Under the pieces are notes generated by a model. The model had not been told where the DNA came from. It was given only the letters and a program-made list of their open reading frames with translations, and ran no database searches. The position numbers and the translations under genes are program-made. Shown piece after piece: positions 24,323-32,887 of a stretch of 50,207 nt of DNA. The first letter of the stretch is position 1. Each line of letters opens with the position of its first letter. The stretch is from Thermosaccharophagus gerlachensis. Its GTDB lineage: Bacteria; Armatimonadota; Fervidibacteria; Fervidibacterales; Thermosaccharophagaceae. Where the stretch lies: positions 1 through 50,207 of the forward strand of contig JBGOEV010000015.1 in assembly GCA_041538025.1 (NCBI GenBank), read 5' to 3'.

Positions 24323-26959
24323 ATGCAATTGGCAGAGGAAAAGGATAAGGGATTGGAAGATGTGCTTGAAATTTATCGTTCGGCGAAACATAAATTGCCT
24401 AAGAACATGCTGGCATGGTTGCTACATGGTCCTGGCATGGAGAATTTCGGCAAGGACAAGCTGCCCGAAGAAATACCTTTGCCAAAGCATGCGGATAACG
24501 AACTGCTCGCACGCGTAGACGCTGTTGGTGTTTGCTTCAGCGACGTAAAGATAATCAACCTCGGAGGCAAACACCCACGCTTGTATGGGAGAGACCTCTC
24601 AAAAGAACCGATAACGCCGGGGCATGAAGTTTCTTTGACCATCGTCTCAGTTGGGGAGAAGCTCAGGGATAGATTCAAAGTTGGTGAGCGATACATTGTC
24701 CAGGCGGATATTTACTACAAAGGTGTTGGACTGGCTTATGGTTATGTCCTCCCCGGCGGATACGAGCAGTATTGCATCATTGGCAAAGAGATACTCTACG
24801 GCGACGATGGCTGTTACCTGATACCAGTCAAAGATGAGTGCGGATATGCAGAAGCAGCCCTTACGGAACCTTGGGCTTGCGTTGAGGCTTCATACTCAAT
24901 CAAACCAAGGGACGGAATTAAAAACGATGGGATATGTTGGTTCATCGGGACAAGCAATGCAAAGTTTGATCAATATGAGCTAAGCGAAGGTATTGAGCGA
25001 AATAAGCATCCAAGGAAGATCGTAGCAACAGGGCTTCAGGGGAGAATAAAGCTTTTGATAAGGGAGCGAGCAAGGGCTCTTGGTATACCATTCGTTGAAA
25101 CGGATACGCTTGAGAAGATTGATGTTGATGAGCTTGTGAGCAAGGAATCGGACGGGAGAGGATTTGATGATGTTATTGTCCTCGGTAGTGGTTCGGCAGA
25201 AGCTATATCAAAGGCGTTCTCATGCCTCGCTAAAAACGGCGTTTTGAACATCGTTGCATCTGAGCCGATGAATGAGCCAGCCGAAGTAGATGTTGGACGA
25301 ATACACTATGATGGCATCCTTATGGTCGGAACAAAAAGCCTTGATATCTCACACGGCTACATATCTGTGCGAGGAAGTGAGCCAAAAGGTGGCGGTGCAA
25401 TGTATATCATCGGCGTCGGCGGTCCGATGGGACAAATGCACCTACTGCGTGCGCTTGATTCAAAAGAGCCACCGAGGCTCATAGTCGCAACAGATATTGA
25501 TAGCTCACGCTTGTCATACTGCAAGGAGCGATATTTGGAGAAAGCAAAGAAAGCAAATGTTGAGCTATTACTGCTGAACCCGAAGGAGCTCGGTGAAAGG
25601 TTTGATACAGAGCTACGAAATGCAGTTGGGGATAAAGGATTTGACGACATTATCCTCTTAGCACCCATACCCAAGTTGATTGAAGATGCACAACGATGGC
25701 TCGGTGAAAACGGCTTCATGAACCTCTTCGCTGGTCTCCCGAAGGGGACAAAGGTGAGGCTTGATGTAACAGGCATATACATGCGAGGGCAAAGGTATGT
25801 TGGGAGCAGTGGCTCAAGTATTGCCGATTTAGTTGTCGCACTCTCAAAGACGGAACGAGGTGAGATACGCCCAAACATGTCCGTGGCAGCGATAGGAGGG
25901 ATAAAAGCAGTTTGGGAGGCGATAAAGGCTGCCGAGGAAGGTCGCTTCCCTGGGAAGATAGTCATATTCCCACACATTGATATTGAGCTTATGCCAATTT
26001 CGGAATTGAAAGATCGTCTCCCGAATGTGGCTTCAAAACTCGCACCAGATGGTAGCTGGACAAAAGAAGCAGAAGATGAACTGCTTCGGTGCTTCTTGAA
26101 AGTTGAACCGGCTGACGAGGAAGAGCTGAAGTCAAGAGGTCCGTTCATTACTGCACAACTTGAAACACCCAAAAGGCTTAAAGGAAAGGTAGCCATTGTA
26201 ACCGGTGCAGCACAAGGGCTTGGAGAAGCAATCGCTATGAGGTTAGCACAGGAAGGCGCAAATGTAGTCGTAGCTGACATAAATCAAGTTGGAGCAGTAG
26301 CAGTTGCAGAGGCGATTAAAAAACGCTACGGTGTTAAAGCGATAGGAGTAAAGGTTGATGTGACAAAGGAAAGCGATGTTGAAGAAATGGTCAGAAGAAC
26401 TCTTGATGAGTTTGGGCGAATAGATATACTTGTTGCAAACGCTGGGATACTCATCTCAGGTGCGATAACCGAGTTTGATGTTGAAGCATGGAAACGCGTT
26501 ATTGATGTTAACCTTGTCGGATACATGATTTGTGCAAAGCATGTCGCCAAAGTGATGATTGAGCAAAGGAGCGGTGTCATTATCCAGATAAACTCAAAGA
26601 GCGGTAAGAAGGGGAGTTACAAAAACTCGGCATATGCATCAAGCAAGTTTGGCGGTATAGGGTTGACTCAGAGTTTGGCGCTTGAACTGGCTCCATACGG
26701 TGTGCGAGTGAACGCAGTCTGCCCAGGAAACTTGCTTGACTCACCACTCTGGGTGAGAAGCTTGTATGAGCAATATGCGAAGCGGTGGGGTATAACTCCT
26801 GAGGAGGTTAGAAGGAAGTATGAGGAGCAAGTTCCACTGAAGCGAGGATGCACATACGATGATGTTTGCAACGCTGTTGTTTTCTTGGCTTCCGATGAAT
26901 CTTCGTATATCACAGGAGAGGCAATAAATGTTGATGGTGGACAGGAGATGGGGAGGTGA
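24323..26959 (+). CDS. MDR-SDR fusion dehydrogenase (two dehydrogenase modules in one chain)
   Basis: 878 residues. Residues ~30-180: GroES-like MDR domain with the zinc-ligand phrase VDAVGVCFSDVK, and TPGHEV. Residues ~200-340: a nucleotide-binding-like segment without a clean GxGxxG but with GFDDVIVLGSGSAEAI. Residues ~355-560: a second Rossmann unit with GVGGPMGQMH (from G364) and IVATDIDSSRL. Residues ~610-878: a complete SDR with TGAAQGLG (from T627), NAGILISG, INSKSG, YASSK (Tyr771, Lys775) and the GEAINVDGGQEM end, resembling sorbitol-6-phosphate 2-dehydrogenase. Two redox reactions in one chain are implied. ATG at 24323 is 8 nt from AAGGAG; ATG 24317 overlaps the aldolase stop. The stop TGA lies inside the next gene's SD. 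Confidence 0.85.
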   Translation: MQLAEEKDKGLEDVLEIYRSAKHKLPKNMLAWLLHGPGMENFGKDKLPEEIPLPKHADNELLARVDAVGVCFSDVKIINLGGKHPRLYGRDLSKEPITPGHEVSLTIVSVGEKLRDRFKVGERYIVQADIYYKGVGLAYGYVLPGGYEQYCIIGKEILYGDDGCYLIPVKDECGYAEAALTEPWACVEASYSIKPRDGIKNDGICWFIGTSNAKFDQYELSEGIERNKHPRKIVATGLQGRIKLLIRERARALGIPFVETDTLEKIDVDELVSKESDGRGFDDVIVLGSGSAEAISKAFSCLAKNGVLNIVASEPMNEPAEVDVGRIHYDGILMVGTKSLDISHGYISVRGSEPKGGGAMYIIGVGGPMGQMHLLRALDSKEPPRLIVATDIDSSRLSYCKERYLEKAKKANVELLLLNPKELGERFDTELRNAVGDKGFDDIILLAPIPKLIEDAQRWLGENGFMNLFAGLPKGTKVRLDVTGIYMRGQRYVGSSGSSIADLVVALSKTERGEIRPNMSVAAIGGIKAVWEAIKAAEEGRFPGKIVIFPHIDIELMPISELKDRLPNVASKLAPDGSWTKEAEDELLRCFLKVEPADEEELKSRGPFITAQLETPKRLKGKVAIVTGAAQGLGEAIAMRLAQEGANVVVADINQVGAVAVAEAIKKRYGVKAIGVKVDVTKESDVEEMVRRTLDEFGRIDILVANAGILISGAITEFDVEAWKRVIDVNLVGYMICAKHVAKVMIEQRSGVIIQINSKSGKKGSYKNSAYASSKFGGIGLTQSLALELAPYGVRVNAVCPGNLLDSPLWVRSLYEQYAKRWGITPEEVRRKYEEQVPLKRGCTYDDVCNAVVFLASDESSYITGEAINVDGGQEMGR

Positions 26960-26971
26960 GGAGCATTAGAG

Positions 26972-28021
26972 ATGGGTAGCTACAATAAGGACAAAAAAGT
27001 GAAAAGGGTGGTGAAGGTCTACTTTGGCATAAACGGTGCGTTCCTGACGAGGCGTTGGGAAGAGCCGGAAAACTTCATGCGCCTAACGAAAGAGTGTGGA
27101 TATTGCTACCACGAGTTTTGTGCTGATGTCCTTGACCCATTCTTCCATGGTGATAAGAGCTACCAACTTGAGACAGCTCGCAAGATAAGGGAAGCTGCAC
27201 ACAAATATGGTGTCACCATAACTGACTATTACACGGGTGTGGCAACACACCGCTTCCATGGGCTATCGCACAGTGATAAAAGGGTGAGAGAAAGGATGAA
27301 GCAATGGATCATTGAGGCAATGGACATAGTCCTTGAGATGGGCACGGACAGAATAGGTGGACACTGGGATGCAATATCGGTTGAAGTGTTAAGTGACCCA
27401 AAGCGCACAAGCATCGCCATTGAAAACATATACGAGCAGTTCCGCCAGCTCGCTGTCATCGGTAAGCAAAAAGGCATCGCTGCGATCTACAACGAGCAAA
27501 TGTATATCCCAAGTGAGATACCGTGGACGATGCAGCAAGCTGAAGAGTTTCTGATAGCGGTAAACAAGGATAACGATGGATGCCCAGTCAGAATCACGAT
27601 AGACACAGGGCATCAGGCTGGTATGCACTATGGGTTAGAAGGTCCAGACCTTGACTACACTGAATGGATAAAGCGATTTGGAGCAATCGCCGAAGTGATT
27701 CACATCCAGCAAACAACGCCAGATGCAAGCTGTCACTGGGCTTTCACTGAGGAATATAACAAACTCGGGCATGTCAGAATTGAGAAGGTCATTGATGCAC
27801 TCAAATATTCGCATGCCCATTACCATGAACAACCGTTTGCACCGTATGTGCCACCCGCAGAAAAAACTTTCCTCATCGCCGAAATAATTCCACCATCAAC
27901 TAAGCCTGAAAGCGTCCTCCTTAGGGAGCTCACAGAAACAGCGAATTACCTTCGCCAATTCATCCCAGATGACGGTTTGGAAATAATCGTTGAAGAGAAC
28001 GCTGAAGAGAACACCAATTGA
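26972..28021 (+). CDS. Sugar isomerase/epimerase-like TIM barrel
   Basis: 349 residues, xylose-isomerase-like TIM barrel. Motifs include ECGYCYHEFCADVL, GVTITDYYTG, GGHWDAISVE, AIYNEQMYIPSEIPWT (Glu), ITIDTGHQAG (Asp/His), EVIHIQQTTPDASCHWAF (His) and FLIAEIIPP (Glu), consistent with a divalent-metal sugar isomerase or epimerase. The C-terminus is acidic (EEIVEENAEE-like). RBS GGGAGGTGAGGAG ends 8 nt before the ATG. Third gene of the aldolase operon; probably converts the ketose used by the aldolase or by the dehydrogenases (inference). Confidence 0.8.
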   Translation: MGSYNKDKKVKRVVKVYFGINGAFLTRRWEEPENFMRLTKECGYCYHEFCADVLDPFFHGDKSYQLETARKIREAAHKYGVTITDYYTGVATHRFHGLSHSDKRVRERMKQWIIEAMDIVLEMGTDRIGGHWDAISVEVLSDPKRTSIAIENIYEQFRQLAVIGKQKGIAAIYNEQMYIPSEIPWTMQQAEEFLIAVNKDNDGCPVRITIDTGHQAGMHYGLEGPDLDYTEWIKRFGAIAEVIHIQQTTPDASCHWAFTEEYNKLGHVRIEKVIDALKYSHAHYHEQPFAPYVPPAEKTFLIAEIIPPSTKPESVLLRELTETANYLRQFIPDDGLEIIVEENAEENTN

Positions 28022-28035
28022 GGTAGCAAAAAGAA

Positions 28036-28062
28036 GTGGCACCACTTCATATGTGGTGCCAC
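28036..28062. terminator. Bidirectional intrinsic terminator
   Basis: GTGGCACCAC and GTGGTGCCAC make a perfect 10-bp stem with a 7-nt loop between the sugar operon (+) and the pilin array (-). On the minus strand it is followed by TTCTTTTTG, a good T-tract, so it ends pilin transcripts. On the plus strand CCCCTTTA follows, giving weaker termination. Confidence 0.85.
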
Positions 28063-28085
28063 CCCTTTATGTCGTCACCTAACTT

Positions 28086-28247
28086 TTAGACCGTCTTAAT
28101 GCTACTGTTAACTGTCACGAAGAGGTTTCGGATGCGCTCGCCAAGTAGCGTCAATATAGCGATGCAAACGAGCGCAATCAACGAAACCAACAGCCCATAC
28201 TCAAGCAGCGTTTGCCCTTCACTCTCAAGGAGTAAACGCTTCAACAT
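28086..28247 (-). CDS. Flp-type pilin, copy 4 in transcription order
   Basis: 53-residue Flp/Fap pilin precursor, the major subunit of Tad pili. Short basic leader MLKRLLLESEG, cleavage predicted after Gly11, then the mature start Q-T-L-L-E5-Y6 with the diagnostic Glu at +5 and Tyr at +6, and a hydrophobic helix GLLVSLIALVCIAILTLLGERI. The tail NLFVTVNSSIKTV differs from the other copies (NNSIIT). RBS AAGGAGGTGAG lies before the ATG. No tad genes are in the window. It is the copy nearest the terminator. Confidence 0.92.
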   Translation of the reverse strand: MLKRLLLESEGQTLLEYGLLVSLIALVCIAILTLLGERIRNLFVTVNSSIKTV

Positions 28248-28286
28248 CCTTTCTCACCTCCTTCATTCTGTAGTTGCGTCATCATC

Positions 28287-28315
28287 AGTATAACCACTTT
28301 TGATGATGTTGTCAA
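28287..28315 (-). promoter_or_regulatory. Sigma70-type promoter of pilin copy 4
   Basis: On the minus strand TTGACA (28310-28315), 17-bp spacer, TATACT (28287-28292), about 40 bp before the start codon. Near-consensus. Confidence 0.85.
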
Positions 28316-28338
28316 CCCGTCTACCCTCGCACATAAGC

Positions 28339-28500
28339 TCATGCTGTTATGATGCTGTTATTAACCGTCACGAAGAGGTTTCGGATGCGCTCGCCAAGCA
28401 GCGTCACAATAGCGATACAAACGAGCGCAATCAACGAAACCAACAGCCCATACTCAAGCAACGTCTGCCCCTCGCTCTCAAAGAGTAAACGCTTCAACAT
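28339..28500 (-). CDS. Flp-type pilin, copy 3
   Basis: 53 residues, same design as its neighbours: leader MLKRLLFESEG, mature QTLLEYGLL with Glu+5/Tyr+6, one hydrophobic helix, tail NNSIITA. RBS AAGGAGGTGAG. Differs from the next copies by Leu/Phe at residue 7 and the final residue. Own promoter upstream. Confidence 0.92.
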   Translation of the reverse strand: MLKRLLFESEGQTLLEYGLLVSLIALVCIAIVTLLGERIRNLFVTVNNSIITA

Positions 28501-28539
28501 CCTTTCTCACCTCCTTCATTCTGTAGTTGCGTCATCATC

Positions 28540-28568
28540 AGTATAACCACTTTTGATGATGTTGTCAA
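28540..28568 (-). promoter_or_regulatory. Sigma70-type promoter of pilin copy 3
   Basis: Minus strand: TTGACA (28563-28568), 17-bp spacer, TATACT (28540-28545). Confidence 0.85.
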
Positions 28569-28591
28569 CCCGTCTACCCTCGCACATAAGC

Positions 28592-28753
28592 TCATACTGT
28601 TATGATGCTGTTATTAACTGTCACGAAGAGGTTTCGGATGCGCTCGCCAAGCAGCGTCACAATAGCGATACAAACGAGCGCAATCAACGAAACCAACAGC
28701 CCATACTCAAGCAGCGTTTGCCCTTCGCTCTCAAGGAGTAAACGCTTCAACAT
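28592..28753 (-). CDS. Flp-type pilin, copy 2
   Basis: 53 residues: leader MLKRLLLESEG, mature QTLLEYGLL, helix with IVTLLGERI, tail NNSIITV. RBS AAGGAGGTGAG. Nearly identical to copy 3 apart from residue 7 and the last residue. Confidence 0.92.
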   Translation of the reverse strand: MLKRLLLESEGQTLLEYGLLVSLIALVCIAIVTLLGERIRNLFVTVNNSIITV

Positions 28754-28792
28754 CCTTTCTCACCTCCTTCATTCTGTAGTTGCGTCATCATC

Positions 28793-28821
28793 AGTATAAC
28801 CACTTTTGATGATGTTGTCAA
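28793..28821 (-). promoter_or_regulatory. Sigma70-type promoter of pilin copy 2
   Basis: Minus strand: TTGACA (28816-28821), 17-bp spacer, TATACT (28793-28798). Confidence 0.85.
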
Positions 28822-28844
28822 CCCGTCTACCCTCGCACATAAGC

Positions 28845-29006
28845 TCATACTGTTATGATGCTGTTATTAACTGTCACGAAGAGGTTTCGGATGCGCTCGC
28901 CAAGCAGCGTCACAATAGCGATACAAACGAGCGCAATCAACGAAACCAACAGCCCATACTCAAGCAGCGTCTGCCCCTCACTCTCAAAGATTAGACGCCT
29001 CAACAT
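28845..29006 (-). CDS. Flp-type pilin, copy 1 (first transcribed)
   Basis: 53 residues with the most divergent leader, MLRRLIFESEG, then the common QTLLEYGLLVSLIAL helix and tail NNSIITV. RBS GGAGGTGAAGAGGG directly before the ATG. The leader differences and the unmatched upstream sequence show that this is the oldest or outermost copy. Confidence 0.92.
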   Translation of the reverse strand: MLRRLIFESEGQTLLEYGLLVSLIALVCIAIVTLLGERIRNLFVTVNNSIITV

Positions 29007-29046
29007 CCCTCTTCACCTCCATTCATCTTGGGGTTGTGTCAATATT

Positions 29047-29075
29047 AGTATAACTCACCCTGATGTTGTTGTTAA
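29047..29075 (-). promoter_or_regulatory. Promoter of pilin copy 1
   Basis: Minus strand: TTAACA (29070-29075), 17-bp spacer, TATACT (29047-29052). Geometry is the same as in the repeat, but the surrounding DNA is different. Confidence 0.75.
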
Positions 29076-29147
29076 TCCTCCCCCTCACGCAATCCTACTT
29101 TTGCACCTTCTTCAAAAATGACCTTCTTCAAAACGTTGATAGTTCAA

Positions 29148-31550
29148 CTAAGCCCTAACTTGCTGGATTTGTTCATGCGCTACACCTACTGGGCGTTGCA
29201 GAACTTCCTGCGGTAGGCGATGTGTGAGCGCTATAGCTAAAGCTTCCTCAACCGTCTTGCAGTAATGGAATTTGAGATCGTGCATAACTTCCTTAGGGAG
29301 GTCACGCACATCCTTCTCGTTCTCCTTTGGCAGGATGACTTCTTTCAGTCCTGCCCTGTGAGCTGCAAGTATCTTTTCTCTTATCCCACCAACTGGCAAT
29401 AATTTCCCTCGCAACGTTATCTCGCCAGTCATGCCAACATCTCTACGCACTGGTATGCCAGTCAGTGCTGATACCAATGCAACGAGCATAGCGATACCTG
29501 CTGAAGGACCATCTTTTTGGATGGCGCCAGCAGGGACATGAATATGGATATCCGTCTTTTCAAAGAAGCGAGCGTCTATGTTCATCCTGCGAGCTATTGA
29601 GCGCGCATAGCTGACGGCGATTTGAGCGCTTTCCTGCATCACATCCCCAAGTTGCCCCGTCAAAAACAGTTGTCCGCCCCCCTCGTTCAGGAGTATTTCC
29701 ACAAAGAGTATATCCCCTCCACCCTCTGTCCATGCCAAAGCTGTTGCCATCGCTATTTCATCTTGCTCTTCCATTCTGCCAAACAGATATTGCCTTGGAC
29801 CAAGGAACTTCTCAACTCGGTTATGTGTTACTGTTATTGTTTTCGTCACACCCTTTGCTACTTTAACTGCTACTTTCCTAAAGATTGATGAAAGCGCTCT
29901 CTCAAGGTTACGCACGCCAGCTTCTTGGGTGTAGTTGCGAATGATTGTTTTAATTGCTTCGTCGGTGATCTTAACATGGGATGGCTTTAACCCGTGACTC
30001 TTCAACCCCTTCGGAATGAGGAAATGGCGCGCTATCATGAGCTTTTCATACTCGGTGTATCCTGGGAAGTGGATTATTTCAAGCCTATCAAGGAGAGCTG
30101 GAGGAATCGTATGAGTCACATTCCCAGTCAAGATGAACATAACCTTTGATAGGTCAAACGGCACTTCAATGTAGTGATCACTGAATGCATGGTTCTGTTC
30201 CGGGTCTAAAGCCTCAAGGAGAGCAGCTGCCGGATCCCCTCTGAAGTCAACACCTATCTTGTCTATCTCGTCCAACATGAAGACAGGATTTTTTACGCCA
30301 ACAGTGCGTATGGCTTGAATTATTCGTCCCGGAAGCGCTCCAACATAGGTTCGCCTGTGCCCTCTTATTTCGGCTTCGTCCCTTATGCCACCAAGTGAGA
30401 TACGAACAAATTTTCGTCCCATTGCTCTCGCTATTGACTTTCCAACGGATGTTTTTCCAGTGCCCGGTGGACCGATGAAGCACAAGATGGGACCTTTCGT
30501 CTCCTTTGAGAGCTTTCGCACAGCAAGGAACTCAATAACCCTTTCTTTCACATCTTTCAAGCCATAGTGGTCTTCATCAAGGATGCGTCTCGCTTTCTCT
30601 ATGTCTATGTTATCCTTGGTGTATTTGTTCCATGGGAGCGATATGAGCCAATCAAGGTAAGTCCTTATGACAGCTGCCTCAGGCGCAAGCGGTGACATCT
30701 TCTCAAGCCTTTCAATCTCCCTCAAAGCAACTTCACGCGCTTGCTCTGTCATCTTTGCCTTCTCAACCTTTTCACGCAACTCTTCTATCTCGGCAGCAAA
30801 TGAATCTCGCTCACCAAGCTCTTCCTGAATAGCTTTCAAGCGCTCTCTCAAGATGAACTCCTTCTGCGATTCACCCACTCCTTCTTTGACTCGGTTTTCA
30901 ATCTCACGCTCAATCTCAATGATCTGCAGTTCGCGCACAAGCATGTTGACGACCATCCTCAGGCGTTCCTTGTGGTCAATGACCTCAAGGAGTTGTTGCT
31001 TCTCCTCAAATTTAATCTCAAGATATGATGCGATTGTATCTGCGAGTCTACCTGGGGTGCTTATTGTGGCAATCGTTGGGAGTATCTCTGGTGGTATTGT
31101 CCGACTTTGCTGAACGAGCTTCTCAAAGCTCTGTTTTGCGACCCTCATCCAAGCGTGTATCTCCAGATCTGAAGCATCAACAGTATCTTGTGGTTCGTCC
31201 AATATTTCAACCTGCGCCAATATGAATGGCTCTTCTCTCACGAACTTAAGTAAGCGGGCTCTGAATCTTCCTTCAACAAGCACTTGTATATTCCCATCGG
31301 GCATCCTTGTTGGACGCATAAGTTCGGCTACAACGCCGACTCTGAAAACATCTTCTTCGCTTGGCTCAGGGGTGAGAGGATTTCGCTGTGCCACAAGGAA
31401 AACAAGCTGGTCTGAGTTGATTGCTTCCTCAAGGGCTCTTAGAGACCTCTGCCTGCCTATAAGCAATGGCATTATCACATTCGGGAAAACAACGAGCCCA
31501 GGAAGCGGTATAGTCGGAAACAAACGAGCTTCTTTTTTCTCCTCTTGCAT
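29148..31550 (-). CDS. lon: ATP-dependent protease Lon
   Basis: AAA+ serine-lysine protease for misfolded and regulatory proteins. Order: N-terminal substrate domain (LFPTIPLPGLVVFPNVIMPLLIGR), coiled-coil linker, AAA+ module with Walker A GPPGTGKTS and Walker B VFMLDEIDK, and a C-terminal protease domain with catalytic Ser683 (KDGPSAGIAM) and Lys726 (GGIREKILAAHRAG). 800 residues, LonA type. It follows clpX by 27 bp, so the cluster tig-clpP-clpX-lon is probably co-transcribed. A hairpin covers the start codon (separate entry). Confidence 0.98.
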   Translation of the reverse strand: MQEEKKEARLFPTIPLPGLVVFPNVIMPLLIGRQRSLRALEEAINSDQLVFLVAQRNPLTPEPSEEDVFRVGVVAELMRPTRMPDGNIQVLVEGRFRARLLKFVREEPFILAQVEILDEPQDTVDASDLEIHAWMRVAKQSFEKLVQQSRTIPPEILPTIATISTPGRLADTIASYLEIKFEEKQQLLEVIDHKERLRMVVNMLVRELQIIEIEREIENRVKEGVGESQKEFILRERLKAIQEELGERDSFAAEIEELREKVEKAKMTEQAREVALREIERLEKMSPLAPEAAVIRTYLDWLISLPWNKYTKDNIDIEKARRILDEDHYGLKDVKERVIEFLAVRKLSKETKGPILCFIGPPGTGKTSVGKSIARAMGRKFVRISLGGIRDEAEIRGHRRTYVGALPGRIIQAIRTVGVKNPVFMLDEIDKIGVDFRGDPAAALLEALDPEQNHAFSDHYIEVPFDLSKVMFILTGNVTHTIPPALLDRLEIIHFPGYTEYEKLMIARHFLIPKGLKSHGLKPSHVKITDEAIKTIIRNYTQEAGVRNLERALSSIFRKVAVKVAKGVTKTITVTHNRVEKFLGPRQYLFGRMEEQDEIAMATALAWTEGGGDILFVEILLNEGGGQLFLTGQLGDVMQESAQIAVSYARSIARRMNIDARFFEKTDIHIHVPAGAIQKDGPSAGIAMLVALVSALTGIPVRRDVGMTGEITLRGKLLPVGGIREKILAAHRAGLKEVILPKENEKDVRDLPKEVMHDLKFHYCKTVEEALAIALTHRLPQEVLQRPVGVAHEQIQQVRA

Positions 31551-31561
31551 CTCTCAGATGC
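31547..31561 (-). promoter_or_regulatory. Hairpin covering the lon start codon
   Basis: Minus strand GCATCT-GAG-AGATGC: 6-bp perfect arms with a 3-nt loop. The lon ATG lies in the 3' arm, and the last base of the SD GAGGTG is in the 5' arm. It could limit translation at low temperature; this is inference. Confidence 0.35.
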
Positions 31562-31577
31562 ACCTCTTTCGTTTTCT

Positions 31578-32864
31578 TCAACACACCTTTTCCTCAACAA
31601 CATTATCCAACGAGTCGCCATTGCGCAAGATGATTGGTTTCCTACGCCCCTTCGCCACTTCAGCCGTAATGATGCACTTCTTTATGCTCCTGTCCGACGG
31701 AACTTCAAACATCACATCAAGCATTATCTCTTCAAGGATGCTTTTAAGCGCCCTTGCCCCCATCTTACGCTCAAGAGCTTCTGTGGCAATCGCTTCAAGT
31801 GCATCTTGAGTGAACTCAAGTTGCACACCGTCAGCCTGAAGCATCTTTTGGTATTGCTTTATAAGCGCATTCTTCGGTTCCGTGAGAACGCTTATGAGCG
31901 CATCCTTATCAAGCGCATCAAGCGTGGCTATAACATGCATCCTGCCAACAAACTCAGGTATGAAGCCGTATTTGAGCAAATCCTCAGGCATCACATGCCT
32001 CAGTATGTTCCCTACGTTTTTCTTTGAAACATCTTTCGCTGACGCACCAAAACCCATCCTATGCTCACGAAGCCTTTGCTCAATTATCTTCTCCAAGCCC
32101 TCAAAAGCACCACCACATATGAACAGGATGCCAGTTGTATCCATCTGGATGAACTCCTGATGTGGGTGTTTCCTTCCACCTTGCGGTGGAACATTTGCTA
32201 TTGTCCCCTCAAGTATTTTGAGCAACGCTTGCTGAACACCCTCACCAGATACATCCCTCGTTATTGATGGGCTATCAGATTTGCGAGCTATCTTGTCTAT
32301 CTCGTCTATGTAGACTATGCCTCTTTGTGCTGCTTGGAGGTCGCCACCAGCAGCATGATACAACTTGAGCAAAATGTTCTCAACATCTTCGCCAACATAG
32401 CCAGCCTCAGTGAGCGTAGTTGCATCAGCTATAGCAAATGGAACATCAAGGAGCTTAGCTAAAGTCCTCGCAAGAAGCGTTTTACCCGAACCAGTTGGTC
32501 CGATCAGCAATATGTTGCTCTTCTCAATTTCAACATCATCTGAGCTTTCCGCCATCGCTATGCGCTTGTAATGGTTGTAGACAGCTACTGAGAGGATTCT
32601 TTTAGCTCTCTCTTGCCCAACCACGTATTGATCTAAGAAAGCGTGTATTTCCTTCGGCGTTGGTATACGTTCAAGCTTGAAGCCAAAACGGCTTTGCTGT
32701 TTTCGCCTTGGAACATCAAACCCGAGCACCTCATTGCAAAGCAGGACACAGTCTGAACATATGTTTACCCCCGGACCAACAACTATGCTCTGAACTTCGC
32801 TCCTGTGCCTGCCACAGAAGGAACAGCGCACATCTTCCCTTCCGCTCCTATCAAAAGGGAGCAT
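31578..32864 (-). CDS. clpX: ATP-dependent Clp protease ATP-binding subunit ClpX
   Basis: Unfoldase that feeds substrates into ClpP. N-terminal zinc-binding domain with C14, C17, C36, C39 (CSFC, CSDC). AAA+ core with Walker A GPTGSGKT, TEAGYVGEDVE (pore loop 1), Walker B YIDEIDK, the RDVSGEGVQQALLKI sensor region and the IGF-type ClpP-binding loop region near HRMGFGA. 428 residues. RBS AAGGAGGTAG 7 nt before the ATG. 23 bp after clpP. Confidence 0.98.
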   Translation of the reverse strand: MLPFDRSGREDVRCSFCGRHRSEVQSIVVGPGVNICSDCVLLCNEVLGFDVPRRKQQSRFGFKLERIPTPKEIHAFLDQYVVGQERAKRILSVAVYNHYKRIAMAESSDDVEIEKSNILLIGPTGSGKTLLARTLAKLLDVPFAIADATTLTEAGYVGEDVENILLKLYHAAGGDLQAAQRGIVYIDEIDKIARKSDSPSITRDVSGEGVQQALLKILEGTIANVPPQGGRKHPHQEFIQMDTTGILFICGGAFEGLEKIIEQRLREHRMGFGASAKDVSKKNVGNILRHVMPEDLLKYGFIPEFVGRMHVIATLDALDKDALISVLTEPKNALIKQYQKMLQADGVQLEFTQDALEAIATEALERKMGARALKSILEEIMLDVMFEVPSDRSIKKCIITAEVAKGRRKPIILRNGDSLDNVVEEKVC

Positions 32865-32887
32865 AGCTTGCCTACCTCCTTAGCGAG

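Larger units (their letters stand above)
28086..29006 (-). repeat. Tandem 253-bp repeats carrying pilin genes
   Basis: Pilin start codons fall at 28247, 28500, 28753 and 29006, exactly 253 bp apart. The repeat unit covers the gene, ~24 bp after the stop, a promoter and an RBS. Spacer segments between copies 1-4 are nearly identical, with only scattered substitutions. The sequence upstream of the first copy (past 29006) diverges but keeps a promoter, marking the array edge. Recent duplication or gene conversion is implied. Confidence 0.95.

Noticed and set aside
25357..26280. 307-codon antisense frame inside the MDR-SDR fusion
   Set aside because: Ser/Pro/Ala-rich shadow of a well-supported gene, no RBS or motif.
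28086..29075. CRISPR array or simple satellite
   Set aside because: The repeat units are 253 bp, hold complete genes and have no short spacers.
28099..29121. Repeated plus-strand frames of ~62-65 codons across the 253-bp repeats
   Set aside because: They are shadows of the Flp pilin genes on the minus strand, which have RBSs, promoters and the Flp motif.
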